Assembly (NCBI GenBank): GCA_023647555.1
Contig: JALRLY010000198.1
Span: 1 to 13,269 of the forward strand
Source of the DNA: Pancytospora philotis
Taxonomy: Eukaryota > Microsporidia
Direction of reading: 5' to 3'
DNA: 13,269 nucleotides
The notes below the pieces were generated by a model. The model was given only the letters and a program-made list of their open reading frames with translations, was not told where the DNA came from and did not search any database. The translations under genes were made by a program, and so were the position numbers. Positions 6,945-13,269 of the stretch are shown piece after piece; position 1 is the first letter of the stretch; each line of letters starts with the position of its first letter.

Positions 6945-8519
6945 CTACAAATCCGACAGGATAGGCCCGTTCCAGAGCCAGATGGCAGCGTCTTTGTCAT
7001 CCGTCTGCTGCTGTATGTTCGAGTTGGCCAGCACGATTCTGCGCGTGCGCGCCCACAGGCCAGTGTCTACGTCCAGAGCATCGCGCAGCTGCCTCTCGTA
7101 TAGGAACGGTCTGACGTGCTCAGATCTGCTCGACACGGCGACCTGTCTGCGCAGGATATCGCACACCTCCTTGGCGAGCAGCGCTGCGCGCTTCTTCAGC
7201 GCATTCTCCTTTCTCCTTCTGTACAGGTACAGCTTCATGGCAACAACCAGAGTCGCCAGCATGATGGCGCCCCTGCAGGCCCGGCTGATCCAGACCTTGA
7301 GCAGCAGCTTGAAGCTTACGCTCCGGGCTACGGCCTCTATGAACCCGCCATTAATGACGACCTTGTTGGAGAGCTCCAGCAGGCTGATCACCGCCGGATC
7401 GGAGGTGAGGCTGTCCACGGGCAGCTTGCTAGCGGTGCAGTAGCCGTAGAAATACTCCCCCTTCTTCCGCTCCAGGAACCTGATTATGTCGCGCGCCTTC
7501 TCGCTGTTCTTGGACGGGCGCGGGAACTCCCGCCGGCAGTGCACGACGAGCCAGCCCGCGGGCCTGTAGCCGTCGTCGCAGCGGAGCGCGCCCTGCCCGT
7601 CCAGGGACGCGTGCGCGGGGAGCGGGACGCAGATGCCGCCGCTGCCGGTGCAGTACGGGCACAGGAACCTGAAGTAGCAATACAGACAGAGAACGATGGC
7701 CAGCAGCAGGCGGAGCAGCCCAAATCTGCTTTTCTTCTTCAGTCTCCGCCTGGAGAGGATCGTGCTGTTGTTCGGCACCGAGAGCTCGGCCGCCAAATCG
7801 CTTTCTATGCTGCGGCTGCAGCACTCCGGACTCGCCGGTACGGGCGTGCGCGCCCTGGCCGACGCAGTGGTGGAACTGAAGATGCTCGTGTCGTAGAGCG
7901 AGGATCCGTCAACAGCCGTGGAGTCGTGCAGGGACGCGCTGCTCCCGTCCCTCTTCTTCGCCGCCTCGTAGAGTGAAGCAAGCGTGGCGTTGAATGACCG
8001 GTTGGCGGCCTCCTGATCGATGTCCTCGGGGTTCAGGTACCTGTCGCTCTGCGGGGTGGGCCGGTCGGGAGACGAGAGCGGGTTGGAGCGCCCTGTCCTG
8101 GCTGCGCGTCTCCGGGGAGGGGTGGCCGCGGCGCCGCTTTTAGACGCGCTGCTGTTCTTGATTGCTATTGTGACCTTGCGCGGGGTGCTCTGCGCTGATC
8201 CCCGCTTGGGCGTGGATGGTGTCTTAGTGGGCTGCTGCGCTTCTTTCGGCGCCGCGCTCTGTTCCTTGCTTCCGCGCAGCGGAGTCGCCGAGGCTGCCTG
8301 GAATATGTTTTCCCGCGAAATGTTGCCGCCGGCGGCACAGGCCTGGGCATGGACCGTGCGTCTGTACGCATCCAGGATCTCGTCTTTGAGCGCGCTCGGG
8401 GGCGGGATCGCGGCCACCCCGTTCTCGCTCATGATCTGCCGCAGCTGCTGCTTGGTCAGCTTTTCGTAGTCGAAGTCGGGCCGCAGGTACTCCTCGCGCG
8501 GGATGTTCGGGCTGCCCAT
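6945..8519 (-). CDS. HEH: Inner nuclear membrane protein, Heh/Src1/Man1 family
   Basis: A 524-residue LEM/HeH-type inner nuclear membrane protein; family members tether chromatin and take part in nuclear pore quality control with ESCRT-III. Residues 11-56 (YLRPDFDYEKLTKQQLRQIM, SALKDEILDAY) form a helix-extension-helix domain like that of yeast Heh1/Src1. Residues 60-250 are a Ser/Thr/Pro/Lys-rich linker with basic clusters, including TPPRRRAAR. RRRLKKKSR (257-265) sits directly before the first membrane helix (266-285). The lumenal MSC region (286-411) begins with paired cysteines (CPYC, C297) and has GYCTASKLP. The second membrane helix is about 412-432. The C-terminal winged-helix region ends with VLANSNIQQQ...AIWLWNG, matching the conserved RVxxNxxIR...WxW ending of Man1/Src1. 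The start follows cccctgaATG. This is a full two-helix architecture. Exact gene symbol (HEH1 or HEH2) cannot be settled. Confidence 0.9.
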   Translation of the reverse strand: MGSPNIPREEYLRPDFDYEKLTKQQLRQIMSENGVAAIPPPSALKDEILDAYRRTVHAQACAAGGNISRENIFQAASATPLRGSKEQSAAPKEAQQPTKTPSTPKRGSAQSTPRKVTIAIKNSSASKSGAAATPPRRRAARTGRSNPLSSPDRPTPQSDRYLNPEDIDQEAANRSFNATLASLYEAAKKRDGSSASLHDSTAVDGSSLYDTSIFSSTTASARARTPVPASPECCSRSIESDLAAELSVPNNSTILSRRRLKKKSRFGLLRLLLAIVLCLYCYFRFLCPYCTGSGGICVPLPAHASLDGQGALRCDDGYRPAGWLVVHCRREFPRPSKNSEKARDIIRFLERKKGEYFYGYCTASKLPVDSLTSDPAVISLLELSNKVVINGGFIEAVARSVSFKLLLKVWISRACRGAIMLATLVVAMKLYLYRRRKENALKKRAALLAKEVCDILRRQVAVSSRSEHVRPFLYERQLRDALDVDTGLWARTRRIVLANSNIQQQTDDKDAAIWLWNGPILSDL

Positions 8520-8853
8520 TCAGGGGCGATGCGGCGCGCTTTTTCTAAACCGGCTGCGTATGGGCGCGGCGGCAGGTATGGTGCCATCTGGCTTTAGCAG
8601 CGCTTAATAGCAACAATGCGGCCCTTCCTGGCTGTGTGCAGTTAACAGCGTTGATCTGTTTGCATTGTTCTCTCAAGCACCACGGATCAATACACGCGCA
8701 CATTAACCGACGGTATCTCGTGCTACCGCATGTGCAGCAGTTGACTCTCGGTGTATTCACGCAAATCAAGGGATGGCGCTGTAAGCGCGCAGTACAATGA
8801 CTCCACAGCCTTGAATACCAGTGCTGAAATCCTAGGAAAGTTAACTTTTTTGC
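8520..8853. other. Spacer between the HEH gene and tRNA-Arg
   Basis: About 330 bases of mixed composition. The open frames in it have no protein-like features. The part next to the HEH start carries the cccctga start context on the minus strand. Just before the tRNA is a ttaactttttt tract. I see no further RNA gene. Confidence 0.5.
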
Positions 8854-8925
8854 GGACACGTAGCTCAATGGTAGAGCACCGGTCTTCGGAACCGTAGGCT
8901 GTGGGTTCGAGTCCCATCGTGTTCG
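8854..8925 (+). tRNA. tRNA-Arg, anticodon UCG
   Basis: A complete cloverleaf can be drawn. The acceptor stem is ggacacg (8854-8860) with cgtgttc (8918-8924), including one G-U pair. The D stem is gctc/gagc with a 7-nt loop aatggta. The anticodon stem is ccggt/accgt (outermost pair mismatched) with loop cttcgga and anticodon TCG at 8886-8888. A 5-nt variable loop precedes the T arm gtggg-ttcgagt-cccat, and the discriminator is G. Internal promoters match A box (tagctcaatgg) and B box (gttcgagtcc). A TTTT pol III terminator lies at 8930-8933, five bases after the gene. No intron. It decodes CGA and probably other CGN codons. Confidence 0.93.
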
Positions 8926-8929
8926 TTAG

Positions 8930-8933
8930 TTTT
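8930..8933 (+). terminator. RNA polymerase III terminator of tRNA-Arg
   Basis: A run of four T begins five bases after the discriminator base. This is the usual pol III stop signal. Confidence 0.7.
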
Positions 8934-9041
8934 ATGTCTAAGGTTGATCGCGCTTTGCTTTTGCAAAATGCAAATTATGGCTCGCCACCACATAGAATAC
9001 AGCAGACAGTTAATATTTAATCAGTACGCGGATCGCAGCGC

Positions 9042-9632
9042 TCAAGCCACCAGCACGTATGTGTTGATGGCCAGCTGGATCGCCGTTGTGATGAGGTAGA
9101 TCCGCGGCGCCTCGTAGAAGCCCAGCATGATGAACATCTTGGCGATGTCGCCGACGATCCACGCCAGGAAGAGCTCGCGCGGCTTGCTCGGGTTGTTCCG
9201 GTAGAACGCCATCTGGAGGACGGTGGTGAAGATGTCCGTGGCGCTCGCGAGGTGCCCCATGATCCAGCCGCCGCCCATGAAGTAGAGGACGTGCAGCGCC
9301 GCGATCACCGTGACCACGACCGACGAGGCGTAGGTGGCGAGGCCGTACTTGCTGTACAGGCGCGGGTTGTACACGTAGTGCTCCGTGCGCCGCAGCGGCA
9401 GCCTGTAGTTTTTGATGAGGTAGAAGTGCATGCCGACGAGCAGGACGAACTGGTAGAGCAGGACGGTGGAGTAGGGCTCGATCTGGTACTGGAAGATCTT
9501 GATGACACAGGAGATGATGGAGAGCAGGCTGAGGACTGGGCTGAACACGATTTTCTTGCGGTACATCTGCGGGAGGAAGCCGATCAGCGGGCTCGTGATG
9601 TAGAGGAGGTCCCGGGCCGTGGCAAGCAACAT
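9042..9632 (-). CDS. PQ-loop membrane protein, SLC66A2/PQLC1 (ANY1) type
   Basis: A 196-residue protein with about seven hydrophobic segments. The first PQ-loop repeat has the signature PLIGFLPQMYRKK (residues 15-27), followed by FSPVLSLLSIISCVIKIFQY and a Q-containing helix (LLYQFVLLVGMHFYLI). This matches the order seen in SLC66A2/PQLC1. The second repeat (about 131-196) has TDIFTTVLQMAFYRN, then LAWIVGDIAKMFIML, the counterpart of the GDxxKT helix of the family, and a final TAIQLAIN helix. The proline of the second PQ motif is replaced by leucine (LQ). Yeast ANY1/CFS1 and human SLC66A2 act at Golgi/endosome membranes and are linked to phospholipid asymmetry. Function here is inferred from family only. 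The start is preceded by ccccaata and a GGAATTTTCC block. The short minus-strand leader contains a 12-bp palindrome further upstream. Confidence 0.82.
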   Translation of the reverse strand: MLLATARDLLYITSPLIGFLPQMYRKKIVFSPVLSLLSIISCVIKIFQYQIEPYSTVLLYQFVLLVGMHFYLIKNYRLPLRRTEHYVYNPRLYSKYGLATYASSVVVTVIAALHVLYFMGGGWIMGHLASATDIFTTVLQMAFYRNNPSKPRELFLAWIVGDIAKMFIMLGFYEAPRIYLITTAIQLAINTYVLVA

Positions 9633-9641
9633 TATTGGGGC

Positions 9642-9651
9642 GGAAAATTCC
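9642..9651 (-). promoter_or_regulatory. A/T block upstream of the PQ-loop gene
   Basis: On the minus strand this reads GGAATTTTCC, a near-palindrome. It ends 9 bases before the start codon, with CCCC between. It is a weaker version of the A4T4 element seen at 340, 3227, 6741 and 11241. Confidence 0.35.
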
Positions 9652-9677
9652 GAGCGCTAAAAAGGGCGCTGAATGTT

Positions 9678-9689
9678 TTGCAATTGCAA
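9678..9689. repeat. Perfect 12-bp palindrome
   Basis: ttgcaattgcaa is identical to its reverse complement. It lies 45 bases upstream of the PQ-loop gene start on the minus strand. The related sequence cattgcaatg, also palindromic, occurs near 9780. It may be a dimeric protein-binding site; this is not shown. Confidence 0.6.
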
Positions 9690-9848
9690 TGAGTGTTTAG
9701 CGTGCGTGGCGGCACAAGCGGTTAGTATAATGGTGAAGAAATGGTTAGAGCAATGCAGCACATTACATATTGGCCTGCCATTGCAATGCTGCGCTTGAAA
9801 TTAAAACATAAAATCGAAACATGAATAACCATTAAAGATGGGCTGTAT

Positions 9849-11222
9849 TTATTTGATCTCCTGCATGATGTCGAGCTTCTTATCGACAATGTCCATCAGC
9901 TCGTAGTTCGCATTGACCAGATCCATCACCTTGCCCTGCTCGTCCTTGGCCTCCTCGACCTTGGCCGCGAACGCATCGCTGATCTGCTCGAAGTCCCTGC
10001 ACACACGGCCCATGTCCGTGGCATCGGCGATCGGCAGCGTGTCCAGATGCATGTCCAGATGGTCGAGCAGCGCGGCGACCTCGTCGAGCTGCGCCTTCTT
10101 CTGCTCGATGCTGCGCTGGATGCGGACGTAGTCGTTCTTGGCCCGGATCAGCTCCATGTCGTAGCCGAACACGGCCTGCGCCAGCTTCTTGAAGTCCTTG
10201 AGGTTCCTGTCGAGCGTGGTGGCCTGCATGTTGATGATCTCCTGGAGAGTCAGGTTGTATAGATTTACACTGCTGTCCTTGATCGAGGATATCAGGCAGC
10301 TCTGGTCGACCGGCGCCTCGCTCTCCGCCGCGGCGCTGCTGTTCAGCGGCTGGGCGGTGCTGTTGGCGGCGGTCTGGGAGGGAGCAGCAGCGCCGCCGGC
10401 AGACGAGCCGAGGAGGAACGATCCGCTCTGCTGGCCCATGCTACCGGTTGCGGGCTGCTGTGCGTTCTGGCCGAACATCTGCGCGAGCGGGACCGCGCCC
10501 GTCTGGCTGGGAAACACCGATGATGCATTGCCGGCCGCGGGAGCAGGCTGCGCGGCGGAAGGAGTCGCATTCTGGAAAGTGGACGCGCCGAACGGCTGCG
10601 GCTGGCCTGTCGTAGACGCAGCAGGCTGCCCGAAGAGCGTGCTGCTGCTCTTATCCGCTGTATTGCCGAACATAGACGTAGTGTTGGCAGAGGGAGCGGC
10701 AGTGTTGCTGGGGAAGGACTGGCCAAACGGCGCAGCGGCCCCGAAGGGTGCGGCCGTCTGGGCAGCAGGTGCGCCTGCGCCGGAGAAGAGTGAACTGGAC
10801 CCCAATGGCTGGCCGGGGAGCGGTTGGCCGAACGAGGAGCCGCTCGCCGCCGATCCGAACGGCGCACCAGCAGTCTGCTGAGGAGAACCCGAGCCGAACG
10901 GCCCGGCGCTGGCGCCCGAGAAAGACTGTCCGAACGGCGCCAACGCGTTCAGCGGCTGGAAGCTGGGCGTAGACGCAGCAGGCTTCCCAAACTGCCCGCC
11001 AAAGGCGCTTGCGTTCTGGCCGAACTGCATCTGGCCTGGCTGCCCGACGGTGGACGCATCGGCAGGCTTGCCGAAGATGGAGCTGCTCTGCTGCGGCTGG
11101 CCGAGCGGGTTGAAGCCGGTGGCGTTTGGCTGGTTGTTGCCCGCGTTGAAGAGGGAGTTCGGCTGCTGCGGCTGGCCGGACGGCTGCCCGAAGATGTTGT
11201 TGGGGGGCTGGTAAGTAGTCAT
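9849..11222 (-). CDS. NSP1: FG nucleoporin Nsp1/NUP62
   Basis: This is the central-channel nucleoporin of the Nsp1-Nup57-Nup49 (NUP62-58-54) complex. The 457-residue product begins MTTYQPPNNIFGQP. Residues 1-305 are a disordered region rich in Gln, Pro, Ser, Ala and Gly. It has about 15 Phe-Gly repeats, mostly of PFGQ, FGQP, FGKPA and FGS type, and is almost free of charged residues. These make up the permeability barrier and bind transport receptors. Residues 315-457 form the Nsp1-type coiled-coil region: SVNLYNLTLQEIINMQATTL opens it like the yeast and human proteins, and heptad-like helices run to the end. The frame remains open upstream to 11510, but the extension has no FG content. The ATG at 11222 has the cccttATG context and an A4T4 block 18 bases upstream. 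The stop codon overlaps AATAAA. Confidence 0.93.
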   Translation of the reverse strand: MTTYQPPNNIFGQPSGQPQQPNSLFNAGNNQPNATGFNPLGQPQQSSSIFGKPADASTVGQPGQMQFGQNASAFGGQFGKPAASTPSFQPLNALAPFGQSFSGASAGPFGSGSPQQTAGAPFGSAASGSSFGQPLPGQPLGSSSLFSGAGAPAAQTAAPFGAAAPFGQSFPSNTAAPSANTTSMFGNTADKSSSTLFGQPAASTTGQPQPFGASTFQNATPSAAQPAPAAGNASSVFPSQTGAVPLAQMFGQNAQQPATGSMGQQSGSFLLGSSAGGAAAPSQTAANSTAQPLNSSAAAESEAPVDQSCLISSIKDSSVNLYNLTLQEIINMQATTLDRNLKDFKKLAQAVFGYDMELIRAKNDYVRIQRSIEQKKAQLDEVAALLDHLDMHLDTLPIADATDMGRVCRDFEQISDAFAAKVEEAKDEQGKVMDLVNANYELMDIVDKKLDIMQEIK

Positions 11223-11240
11223 AAGGGCACGCGATCTCTC

Positions 11241-11248
11241 AAAATTTT
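11241..11248 (-). promoter_or_regulatory. A4T4 start-proximal element of NSP1
   Basis: A perfectly palindromic AAAATTTT lies 18 bases upstream of the NSP1 start codon, with ccctt directly before the ATG. It has the same arrangement as the elements before the first gene and IMP4. Confidence 0.5.
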
Positions 11249-11512
11249 CATGGGTGCATTGGATGGTCTGCTCTGCTGAGGTGTGTGTATGGCTAGGGTG
11301 TGTGAATGGCTGGTGTGGCGGACAGCTGCTTGTCATCATACCTGTGTATGTACAGACTGCTGTTAAGCAAGGCGCAGCAGCAATTCTCGTGTATACCAAG
11401 CGAATTGCTACACTTAGCCAAAGAAGCGAGCTGCTGCCCATGCGTCCAGCGCCTATGCATGGCGCATTCGAGCTGATTGCAGCACCGCACGTGCCGTCAA
11501 GCCTTGACAAGC

Positions 11513-11548
11513 ATATATACGCCTACTGGAGCTTAAAATGCATATAAG
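11513..11548 (+). promoter_or_regulatory. TATA-like sequences before the secreted-protein gene
   Basis: atatata (11513-11519) and tataag (11543-11548) lie 48 and 19 bases before the ATG at 11568. An alternating CG run of 10 bases separates the second from the start. If the first is a TATA box, initiation would be expected very close to the ATG. No A4T4 block is present in this promoter. Confidence 0.35.
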
Positions 11549-11567
11549 GGCGCGCGCGCGGTGTCCC

Positions 11568-12161
11568 ATGCTATTCGCCTACATCGCCTCAGCTTGCTGC
11601 GGACTTTCCGTGAACCCAGAGCTCATCAGCGCACAGGCCGAGTATCTGCGGGACTCGCACGACTCAGGCTCCGGCTCCGGCTCGGACCACAACGAGCGCA
11701 CCGAGGCACGCGAGGAGTTCAGGCGCCGCTTCGGCGGCGCGCAGCCCGAGGCACCGGCAGCGCGCATGAACCAGTTCGAGAGCCAGATGAAGGACCTCAC
11801 GTACATGATCGGCGAGCTGAAGAGGCAGCTGGCCACCCAGCGCGCGCAGGGCACAGGCACCACGCAGCTGATGGCCAAGGCATTCAGTCTGCCGTGCGGG
11901 AGCTGCGTGAGCTGTCAGCAGGGCGGCAGCTGCCCGTGCGGGCTCGTCTCGGCGATCTACGAGGACCTGAAGGCCGGCGAGAGCTACACCAAGCTGGACA
12001 ACGACGAGCAGAACATGGCGAACTTCCAGCTGCTGCGGCACCTCAACAGCATTCTGCACAGCATCATCGCCAAGCCGGACCAGTCCGACTACGTGACCTT
12101 CCAGCTGCTGAACAACACGCTGCTCAAGCGCTTCATAAACAGGCTAGGTTTTTATGTTTAG
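11568..12161 (+). CDS. Predicted secreted cysteine-cluster protein, unknown family (197 aa)
   Basis: I do not recognise this protein. From the ATG at 11568 (gtgtcccATG context) residues 1-23 form a probable signal peptide (MLFAYIASACCGLSVNPELI, then SAQA). An in-frame ATG at 11538 would put a charged RARAR stretch in front and lies next to a TATA-like sequence, so it is less likely. An acidic, Ser/Gly-rich part with a DSGSGSGSDH run follows. Then comes an amphipathic helix likely to form a coiled coil (about 68-92). A compact cysteine cluster at 110-124 has spacing C-x2-C-x2-C-x5-C-x-C. A helical C-terminal domain (about 125-197) includes one NNT glycosylation site. Third positions are GC-rich, as in housekeeping genes. 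A secreted spore-wall, polar-tube or host-directed role is possible but unproven. A zinc-binding intracellular protein is the alternative if the hydrophobic N-terminus is not a signal peptide. Confidence 0.75.
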   Translation: MLFAYIASACCGLSVNPELISAQAEYLRDSHDSGSGSGSDHNERTEAREEFRRRFGGAQPEAPAARMNQFESQMKDLTYMIGELKRQLATQRAQGTGTTQLMAKAFSLPCGSCVSCQQGGSCPCGLVSAIYEDLKAGESYTKLDNDEQNMANFQLLRHLNSILHSIIAKPDQSDYVTFQLLNNTLLKRFINRLGFYV

Positions 12162-12180
12162 ATAGTTGTTTGTTTATTTT

Positions 12181-12486
12181 CTTTAAGTCCGATTATCCTT
12201 TAAGTCCGATTATCCTTTAAGTCCGATCATCCTTTAAGTCCGATCATCCTTTAAGTCCGATCATCCTTTAAGTCCGATCATCCTTTAAGTCCGATTATCC
12301 TTTAAGTCCGATCATCCTTTAAGTCCGATCATCCTTTAAGTCCGATCATCCTTTAAGTCCGATCATCCTTTAAGTCCGATCATCCTTTAAGTCCGATCAT
12401 CCTTTAAGTCCGATCATCCTTTAAGTCCGATCATCCTTTAAGTCCGATCATCCTTTAAGTCCGATCATCCTTTAAGTCCGATCATC
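12181..12486. repeat. Minisatellite: 18 tandem copies of a 17-bp unit
   Basis: Eighteen head-to-tail copies of ctttaagtccgatYatc. There is a single variable base: T in copies 1, 2 and 7, C in the other fifteen. No indels are seen. The array begins 19 bases after the stop codon of the secreted-protein gene. The period of 17 is not a multiple of three, and the unit contains TAA on both strands, so every frame is closed. It is therefore not coding. The near-identity of the copies indicates recent expansion or active homogenisation. Confidence 0.97.
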
Positions 12487-12590
12487 CTCGGCTACTCGGT
12501 CTCATAAATAAGTTGTTTTATGATATGATGCGTTGGAATAAAATACCAAGAGTGCAATATAATAGCATCATCATAGTGCAATAACAGCAG

Positions 12591-12629
12591 ACGAATGCGA
12601 ATAGACGAATTGTATACGAATAAACGAAT
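12591..12629. repeat. Cluster of acgaat hexamers
   Basis: acgaat occurs at 12591, 12605, 12616 and 12624, with a related gcgaat at 12597. Spacing is irregular (14, 11 and 8 bases). It lies in AT-rich DNA downstream of two convergent genes. It may be a degenerate repeat or simply compositional. Confidence 0.4.
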
Positions 12630-12708
12630 GAATAGCAAATAACTAAAGCAGGATGAATTAATGATAATAAAATAAAAATAAACAGTAAATTACTCAAGTT
12701 TATTAATA

Positions 12709-13269
12709 TTAATCTTCTGCGCTAAAAGTATACAAGTTGCAGTGGCGTGGGCCCACACTGAGCTTGAGCTTGCGGGTATGCACCAGCGCTTCGAGCATAG
12801 CTATAAGGTCGTCCTTACTCGGCATGTTGTCACGCTTGAACAGCTTGCGCTGTACATCTGACACAGTGAAAGACTGCTTGGCCCGGTGCAAGAACAGCTT
12901 GCAAAGCCGGTCGTACAAGCGCGTCGCGCTGCGCTGCACAGGGCCATCTGGATCGCCACTTGCGTGCGACGGTTGAGATGCATCGCTGCCAGCAGCACGA
13001 CAATAGATGTACCTGCAGCCGCGCACCGTTCTCTCTACGACGAGATCGCCAGCTAGCAACAACTCCTCGACAAGCTCGGCAATGACCGCCATAGGTGGCC
13101 GCGCCCCACTGGGGAAGAGCGCGGGGCGCATGCTGCGCAGCGTGAAGCTCTCGCTCTTGTACTTCTCCCTGAGCTGCCCGAGCAGCGCCGCCGATGACGG
13201 GGCGTGAATAATGGGCTCTGCACCGAGAGGGCGCTGTACGGCAGGCAGAGGGGAAGTCTGAGCTGGGGA
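12709..13269 (-). CDS. 3' part of an unassigned gene, possible tandem winged-helix protein
   Basis: The frame is open to the right edge, so at least 186 residues are visible and the start lies outside the window. I do not recognise the family. Two similar-looking helical blocks are seen. The first (PSSAALLGQLREKY then IAELVEELLLAGDLVVERTV, ending GCRYIY) and the second (RLYDRLCKLFLHRAKQSFTVSDVQRKLF, then DLIAMLEALVHTRKLKL, ending CNLYTF) each have the helix-helix-recognition helix-wing pattern of winged-helix domains. A polar linker (about GSDASQPSHASGDPDGP) separates them. Tandem winged helices occur in ESCRT-II subunits, transcription factors and replication proteins; no choice is supported. 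An AATAAA lies a few bases after the stop on the minus strand. An internal ATG exists at 13131, but similar composition continues upstream of it. Confidence 0.7.
   Translation of the reverse strand, partial: SPAQTSPLPAVQRPLGAEPIIHAPSSAALLGQLREKYKSESFTLRSMRPALFPSGARPPMAVIAELVEELLLAGDLVVERTVRGCRYIYCRAAGSDASQPSHASGDPDGPVQRSATRLYDRLCKLFLHRAKQSFTVSDVQRKLFKRDNMPSKDDLIAMLEALVHTRKLKLSVGPRHCNLYTFSAED

Larger units (their letters stand above)
11223..11567. other. Divergent promoter region between NSP1 and the secreted-protein gene
   Basis: About 345 bases between divergent starts. The left end carries the NSP1 start signals. Near 11280-11325 is a G/T-rich run with an imperfect direct repeat (gtgtgtatggctag, then gtgtgtgaatggctg). 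The right end carries two TATA-like sequences (11513-11519 and 11543-11548) and a (CG)5 run at 11551-11560. Open frames in this stretch lack protein-like features. Confidence 0.5.
12162..12708. other. Repeat-rich AT-rich spacer between two convergent genes
   Basis: About 550 bases without a gene. After a short T-rich leader comes the 17-bp minisatellite (12181-12486). An AT-rich stretch follows, with several acgaat hexamers between 12591 and 12629 and two agtgcaata copies (12551 and 12575). It also holds AATAAA-like signals for the right-hand minus-strand gene. Confidence 0.7.

Noticed and set aside
9716..9790. tRNA-like sequence beginning gcggttagtataatggt
   Set aside because: It resembles a pol III A box, but no B box (gttcgantcc) follows and no cloverleaf can be drawn.
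11223..11510. 96-residue N-terminal extension of the nucleoporin
   Set aside because: It lacks FG repeats, has a different composition and crosses the A4T4 and ccctt start signals.
12181..12486. CRISPR array
   Set aside because: The 17-bp units are directly adjacent with no unique spacers, so this is a minisatellite.

Overview
The window looks like a compact eukaryotic genome, most likely a microsporidian or a close relative with a GC-rich genome. The genes lie close together and show no introns. Several conserved eukaryotic proteins are shorter than usual: Rpn3 about 375 aa, primase small subunit about 266 aa, Imp4 260 aa. Many start codons are preceded directly by a CCC-type motif (gccccATG, gagcccATG, gtgtcccATG, gcccttATG, cccctgaATG, ccccaataATG). 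Five starts also have an A4T4-like block 4 to 18 nt upstream. Both signals have been described near microsporidian start codons. AATAAA overlaps or closely follows several stop codons. The species cannot be named from the sequence alone.

Layout, left to right. Positions 1-359 hold an AT-rich start, a perfect hairpin and a possible structured RNA unit. A predicted secreted protein of unknown family (360-1289, +) follows, then a decayed or non-coding stretch to 1924. Next come three plus-strand genes: proteasome lid subunit Rpn3 (1925-3052), U3 snoRNP protein Imp4 (3252-4034) and an MFSD6/LacY-type (MFS_1_like) transporter (4329-5756). The transporter converges on a minus-strand pair: DNA primase small subunit (5936-6736) and an inner nuclear membrane Heh/Src1/Man1 protein (6945-8519). 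A tRNA-Arg(UCG) gene lies at 8854-8925 (+). Two more minus-strand genes follow: a PQ-loop membrane protein of the SLC66A2/ANY1 type (9042-9632) and the FG nucleoporin Nsp1/NUP62 (9849-11222). A divergent gene for a predicted secreted cysteine-cluster protein (11568-12161, +) is followed by an 18-copy 17-bp minisatellite (12181-12486) and an AT-rich spacer. The right edge holds the 3' part of an unassigned gene with a possible tandem winged-helix fold (12709 to beyond 13269, -).

Most genes are core eukaryotic housekeeping: protein turnover, rRNA processing, replication priming, nuclear envelope and pore, membrane transport. They do not form a pathway or operon. Two neighbours-but-one (Heh/Src1 and Nsp1) both act at the nuclear envelope, which may be coincidence. 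The lineage-specific material is the two secreted proteins, the minisatellite and the possible RNA gene at the left. I found no mobile element, CRISPR array or defence system.
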